Assembly: GCA_036897525.1 (NCBI GenBank)
Contig: JAYMTJ010000083.1
Location: 1-39,499 of the forward strand
Length of the DNA stretch: 39,499 nucleotides
Direction: 5' to 3'
Source: Pelargonium x hortorum
Taxonomy: Eukaryota > Streptophyta > Magnoliopsida > Geraniales > Geraniaceae
A program made the translations under genes and the position numbers. Below the pieces are notes generated by a model. The model searched no databases, was not told the origin of the DNA, and worked only from the letters and a program-made list of their open reading frames with translations. Within the stretch, counting starts at the first letter, position 1. Every line of letters starts with the position of its first letter. Positions 34,901 to 39,499 of this stretch are shown here, in pieces.

Positions 34901-36526
34901 AATAAAATCTTACTAGTCATGAGTTTACAAAAGATTAGTTTAGCGGCTTAGCGTCAAGGTTATCCTGAATTTACAGGGTATTTAACGCCTAAGGACCGAA
35001 TAAGCGATTAGAATTACCCCTAGATCTGGGATCCTTTAGAAAAGCAGAGGAATCTCGTTTGTACATAATCTTGAAAAGCCGCTTTTGTGGACAAGGTAGG
35101 AAACTCTTCGTAGTTTTGGCAGGGTAGATATAGAAAATAGGTATTCTTTCTTCGGGTAGAGGCCAACAATCAATATATCTCGTCGAATTCCCGAATTACA
35201 AGGGTCCTATACAAAAGTTAATCAGTATGTATAGACTCACAAGTCCCTTATACAAAGGGGAGATAAAAGATATTACGTCAATATCTATTAAAAGAGCGTT
35301 AAAGGACTACATTTCAGAAGGGTCTAAAAAGCAAAGTAATTTGTAGCATAAATTTGAGTGTTGATACTAAAAATAACACACTAAACTACCATTAGCTTAT
35401 TCAAATGAAAACCTTTTTAGAATTACTTTGTTCTTGTCTGTACTCTAGGTATACAACATTATCGTTCCCTCGCTTAGATCATAAACCTAATTCTAGACAT
35501 TTTTCTCAAAACCTTACCTTATAAAACCGAAACCCAGTAGAAAATCTGGACCATTTTGTTTTTCAAAGAGAGTAATCCGGTGAAGTAATTCCACAGGCTA
35601 TCCTTTTGCCGGAGTTATCCTTAAAAAAAAAAGGGCTTACCTACATGGAAAAGCGTTTATTTCCTGAGCACGAAACACATAACGTAAGAAATTTCTATTG
35701 ACATATGGTGATAGATGTTTATGCTTTTAAACAATTAGTTTAGTTATGTTTAAAAAGGGGCCTAATTCTACATTACAAATTTATTCTTAAGAGTTGGCCC
35801 AGAAACCAGAATATAGAAATAAAGTAGAAAGATATAATTAATAATTAATGATCCTATAAATCCCGGTAGAATACTCGGTCTGACCAAAGAACTAATAAAG
35901 AGGATTTATTCTATAAAAAAGAATTTCATTATTGATAAAGTTTGTATTCTCCTTTGGTAAAGTAAAGCCGTTCCGAATTACTATCCTTGAGTCGTTTCTT
36001 ATAGGCGCATCCTCTATAAAAATAGAAGGAAATTTTGAATTCTTATACTGTATATTGAAAGATTCATGAGCTACCAGTCTTTTTCTTTTCTAGTTACCCG
36101 CGAGCTTTTTTGAATAAAACTGGTTAGACAAAAAAAAGAATCTAAGACTTCCCCTATTTTTATAGAATTAATTGGAGTTTATTGACTATAGGTTGGATTT
36201 AAGTATTAGGTCTTGTAAAGCTTTCCTTTAGAGTCAATCCAAAACTAGAAGTCCTTTGAACAAAGAATAGGTCCCAGGCTTACTTAACCTAAGCTCCATT
36301 ATTCTAGGTGTATTTTTTTGATTTACAGGTTCTTTTTGTCTTTATATCACTAGGCAACAATGTTGCAGGTAATATTTTCTTACACCTATTAAGGATAATA
36401 GAATTCGAGACACTAAGAACCCTCTGCTACTTGGATTCCACTGGCATTTATTCTCAATCACGAACAACCTAATACTTGGGTTAATAAATACCGCGCTTCT
36501 TGCTTTCAAACTAGGATCGGGATTTT

Positions 36527-36545
36527 AAAGAAAAGAAAAGAAAAG
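36527..36545. repeat. AAAAG microsatellite
   Basis: AAAG is followed by three exact AAAAG units (36531-36545) and then by near-repeats AATAG and AAAGG. It is a short purine simple-sequence repeat, the only one of note in the window besides AAAT repeats near 28424-28437. Confidence 0.8.
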
Positions 36546-36719
36546 AATAGAAAGGCTTCGTATGAGGATCTCCCAAAGCTAAAAGAGTCTAACCTTAAGT
36601 TTATATGTGACCTAGGGGTCCCGAGTACATTAATTTATGCTAATAGATCGGTCTCATTGTCAGTTTGAGTTGTTAAGAAGCTGTAGCTATCAATATCCTG
36701 TCTCCTTAACTACTGTACG

Positions 36720-37200
36720 AGCCTAGATTGCTAATGAAGGACAGGAGGGAAGTGGAAAGCTAGTGAATAGCAAGCTCGATAGCAAGTGGAAAAGAAGGTT
36801 AGTGCGAGTGTAGCTAATCCATCTCTAGCAACCACTGAACTGTCAGCAAGAGCAAGCTGTCAAGTAGGCCCATGTTCCGGTGGAGTGTCCTAAGCAAGTG
36901 AATGAAGGAGTTAGGAAGAAAGATAGTACTGACAGTGTATTAATTCTTCCTAATGCATATAGTAGAATGATCGCAAAGTAGGTGTATTAATTCAATTAGG
37001 GTAAGAATTCTCCTGAAAGGGTACAACTCTTCCTAAGTTCAGAGCGAGTGTATTCATTAAAGTGGTTAGCAGTCGAGCCTAGACAGTGTTCCTAATGAAA
37101 GTAAGAGCGAAGGTCAATGCTAGCTAGAAATGGAAGGTTAACTAGGATGGTTAGGAAGATAGTAAGTAATAGAGATATTATAGAGGTAGTATTCTATCTA
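36720..37200 (+). repeat. purine-rich block of short imperfect dispersed repeats
   Basis: The plus strand becomes rich in A and G here, and several words recur. GAGCCTAGA followed by CTAATGAAG-type text appears at about 36720 and again at 37074. GCGAGTGTA appears at 36797 and 37043. GACAGTGT appears at 36932 and 37082. GTGTATTAATTC appears at 36935 and 36982. TTAGGAAGA followed by AGATAGTA appears at 36911 and 37150. Together these suggest a diverged duplication or a family of short repeats. No open frame of note spans it. The wording closely resembles plant mitochondrial spacer. Confidence 0.45.
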
Positions 37201-38147
37201 TAATTCTAGATTCTTTCTTTGAGTCTCCTAAAAGGAGAGAGAAACACGCTTTTTGGGTAAGATAGGTAACTCTCAACATTTAAGACTCGAAGTTTTTGCT
37301 TAGGGAGATCCGGGGGTTTTCGATATGCTTTTAGTGCTTATCATTGAAAGAGGATACAAACCTTGTAAGTACATAGAGGAATCCTTTTACCCAACTGAAG
37401 CGCTGCGTAGGGAGGGGCGGGAATTGCTTAATAGTACTTTAGCATGGTTAACCTTACACTCTAATAGACAAACTTCAGAATCTTAAAACTTTTGACTGAG
37501 ATCTTCTTGACTTACCTTAGTCAGAGTTGCCAGGAGAAACCTTATAAGGACCCCTGAACGTACAGTGTGGAATAAGGATTAGCTTGGCAAGAATATCCGT
37601 TTTGATACAAACGAGGGCTTCAAATTGAAAGCTTAAAATAAAATAACTTATTAAAAGAGAATGAAAAGAAAGGGGGTATTCTGGATAGAAAGCTTTTAAG
37701 TAGAATGTGTACATTCATTCCTATTACCGACATGCTTTGACTCTTTTAAGTTAACCCTTCTTTTGAAGCAAATAAGCTGAGCTTTCACTTGACGAGTTAG
37801 TTTAGATTCTGTACTTATAAAGTATAGAGAATTCTGCTTTAATTAACTTCCCAGTTGTTAAGACTAACTAAGAGTGTTTTAACCAGGGAAACATAGCTTA
37901 TTTGTCTATGTAGATTCCCATTATACATTATATAAGAACTTTAACTAGAACTAGAAAGCAAATAGAACACGAGTCAAACCCTTTTCTCAATAACTAGAAC
38001 CTTCTTAGAACCTTGACAGTATCTTAATCTCAAAAGTACCTATTTCTTAATTAAGAGTTGTAAACCCCAGACTCTCAACCTAAGCGATATAGTCATAAGC
38101 CAACATAAGCAAAGAGGAGTAAGATATTTGTCTGTCCATGGTAGTAG
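37201..38147. other. non-coding spacer
   Basis: Spacer between the purine-rich block and the open segment that follows. A minus-strand frame at 37517-37714 rich in Y, F, L and S looks like chance. I see no RNA gene or repeat. Confidence 0.5.
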
Positions 38148-38291
38148 TATCTTGAGTATCTTGATGAAGATTACTTTCAACAGCTGGAGTTGTTTAGTCA
38201 ATGGATTCTATTGATGAAGGGAGTGGGATTCATATTTCTTATCTATAAAAAAGGGTTTTGGTTTCCTTATATTGAGGTGATCAGTTTCCAA
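38148..38291 (+). other. open segment in a TG-richer island, protein-like but unrecognised
   Basis: Around 38,120-38,600 TG, TGA and GGA words are commoner than elsewhere, so the stretch differs in texture from most of the window. Within it the plus strand is open for 48 codons with plausible composition: an acidic start (YLEYLDEDYFQQLELFSQW), a hydrophobic middle (ILLMKGVGFIFLIYKKGFW) and then PYIEVISF. There is no ATG at its beginning; the first in-frame ATG is about half way. Its source is unknown to me. It could be a relic of a coding sequence or a chance frame. Confidence 0.2.
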
Positions 38292-39499
38292 TAATGGATG
38301 GGGTTTTACAAGAGAAACCCGGGTCAATATCTTCCCTTTCTTTTGTTTGATAGCTTTTCTAGTTCCGCTTCACTTTAGACTTGGGATTTCTTCCAATTGA
38401 GGTTTGCTTGCCTCTGACTTCCCGATCTATCTAAAAAAGTAAGCAAAGTAAGTAATTCAAAAGAAAGCTAGAAAACTTGAACGGCAAATAGGTCGAATAG
38501 GGGAACCCTAAATTGCTACCCAAACTAGCAATAAATGGCATTCTATATAAAAAACTTTGGTATGATTCTATTGAATCTAAGTTCAATTTTTCTGTTATAT
38601 TAGATCTGTCAGTTTTTAGTTTCCTATTGAATGAAATGAAAAAGTAATAAGAGTTCTATTTTCAGGTTTAGGAAGGTGATTAAGTAAACAGGGAAGGGTT
38701 TCAGTTGTATTTCTTCTCTTAAGAGTAAGCCTTAAATATCTGAAAAAAGTCAATAAGGAAGAGGGTAAGAGCTTTCTCCTTCCAAACTCTCGAAGTTAGG
38801 TTTAGGTAATAAGTAAGCGAGTGACTAACTCCCCTTTTTCAGGGTATTCTCTTTACTAGCAGTCGAGGCTTAGACTTTCTATGCTATCTTTCTCTGTAGT
38901 AAGACCCTGACTACGAAACAAAAGGACTCTGCAACAAGCTAAAGCTTGCCTTATAATGTCAACTTCCAAAAGCTTGGGTTTCCATTTCCTCTATGCAAGA
39001 CAAGCACAGGATTTCACTTTTAACAATTCTTTAGTTTTACATAACCCACTGGCAAATTTCTTTTTGTTGATTCAAAGGTTATAGTATACCTATCTAAGAA
39101 CTTGCAAAACCTGTATTTACTCAAAAGAAAAAACTTAGAACTTTTCATCGAGACACTGGTTCAAATCCTATAATTTCTAGATCTACTTTATGGGCAAAGA
39201 TAGAGGATAATTGAATTTACGATATTATATTATGAGCTTTATACTCTTGAAAATCCAGGAAAGTGACCTACTCTTAGTGCTTATGATGTGCTACAGCTGT
39301 GTAGTCAAGTCTTCAAAATGAGACAAAAAAAACGGGATAATGCATAGTTAGAAGGAGAATCCGGGTATAACAAAGGTCCGATCAAGATATGTAATGTAAA
39401 TAAGGGTTTTTTTTACAAACTTTTCTACTATATAGAATCAGGTCTCATTTGAGCTTTGAAAGTGAAAGAAAAAACCAAAACCAACAGTACTCTTTTCTT
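38292..39499. other. non-coding spacer with plant-mitochondrion-like wording
   Basis: Words such as AAGTAAGCAAAGTAAG (38438-38453) and AAGTAAGCGAGTGAC recur as they do in plant mitochondrial spacers. A CCCGGG site is at 38318-38323 and a small hairpin at 38935. A T-loop-like word, GGTTCAAATCC, is at 39158-39168, with poor stems around it. No gene is recognised up to the end of the window. Confidence 0.45.
38935..38948. repeat. small inverted repeat around AA
   Basis: CAAGCT and AGCTTG flank a two-base AA centre, forming a 14-bp near-palindrome. It is too short and too tight to be a convincing hairpin, and is noted only as local symmetry. Confidence 0.4.

Larger units (their letters stand above)
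24907..36719. other. long non-coding spacer
   Basis: Nearly 12 kb without a credible gene. The overlapping plus and minus frames around 25598-25878 are open because stops happen to be scarce there, and neither has a recognisable motif; the minus one begins at TTG and encodes a lysine- and arginine-rich product. Frames at 31840 (minus) and 33384 (minus) look like chance. A promoter-like nonamer lies at 28939, a GGGCCC site at 30581 and an AAAAG microsatellite at 36527. Confidence 0.5.

Noticed and set aside
39100-39180. GGTTCAAATCC near the end as a tRNA gene
   Set aside because: Only two base pairs of the T stem form, and no matching acceptor or D arm is present upstream.
1-39499. CRISPR array, rRNA genes, insertion sequences, and viral or LTR-type elements
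   Set aside because: I found no regularly spaced repeats, no conserved rRNA core words, no long terminal or inverted repeats, and no transposase-, polymerase- or capsid-like frames.

Overview
The window is almost entirely non-coding. I sampled a few lines by eye and estimate roughly one third G+C. TAA and TAG are dense in all six frames. I found no recognisable rRNA, intact tRNA, photosystem, respiratory-chain or polymerase gene, and no CRISPR array or transposase. The longest open frame (141 codons from a TTG, 106 aa from its first ATG) is about what chance gives at this composition. The window starts with two C and 15 G, which looks like a contig edge.

Organism: the best fit is organellar spacer DNA, most likely from a land-plant mitochondrial genome of the expanded, gene-poor kind. 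This is a judgement of texture. The stretches at about 36.7-37.2 kb and 38.1-39.0 kb, with recurring AAGTAAG, AAGCAAG, GAAAGCTAG and CTTTCTTT-like words, resemble plant mitochondrial spacer. One exact match to the dicot mitochondrial promoter motif CRTAAGAGA lies at 28939. Several loose T-arm-like words could be decayed tRNA genes. G+C is lower than in typical plant mitochondria, so a large algal or other organelle spacer is not excluded. Confidence in plant mitochondrion is about 0.45.

Layout: 1-5078 is spacer with short tandem duplications. 5079-6176 is the most gene-like stretch: a 49-codon frame with one hydrophobic segment, two tRNA-like remnants and a 76-codon frame of balanced composition, all on the plus strand. 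6177-21417 is spacer with palindromes, a 10-bp tandem repeat at 13926, a 59-codon frame at 9553 and the chance-level long frame at 11158. 21418-21686 is a G+C- and CpG-richer island open on both strands. 21687-36719 is spacer, with a short frame at 24802 whose first residues weakly recall ribosomal protein bL32, and the promoter-like motif. 36720-39000 has a different texture, richer in purines and TG words, and holds small imperfect repeats and an open segment at 38148.

I cannot show any genes working together. The best candidates for something real are the 5.1-6.2 kb cluster, the 21.4 kb island, the excess of GGGCCC sites and the repeated 10-12 bp perfect tandem duplications. All protein calls here are hypotheses.
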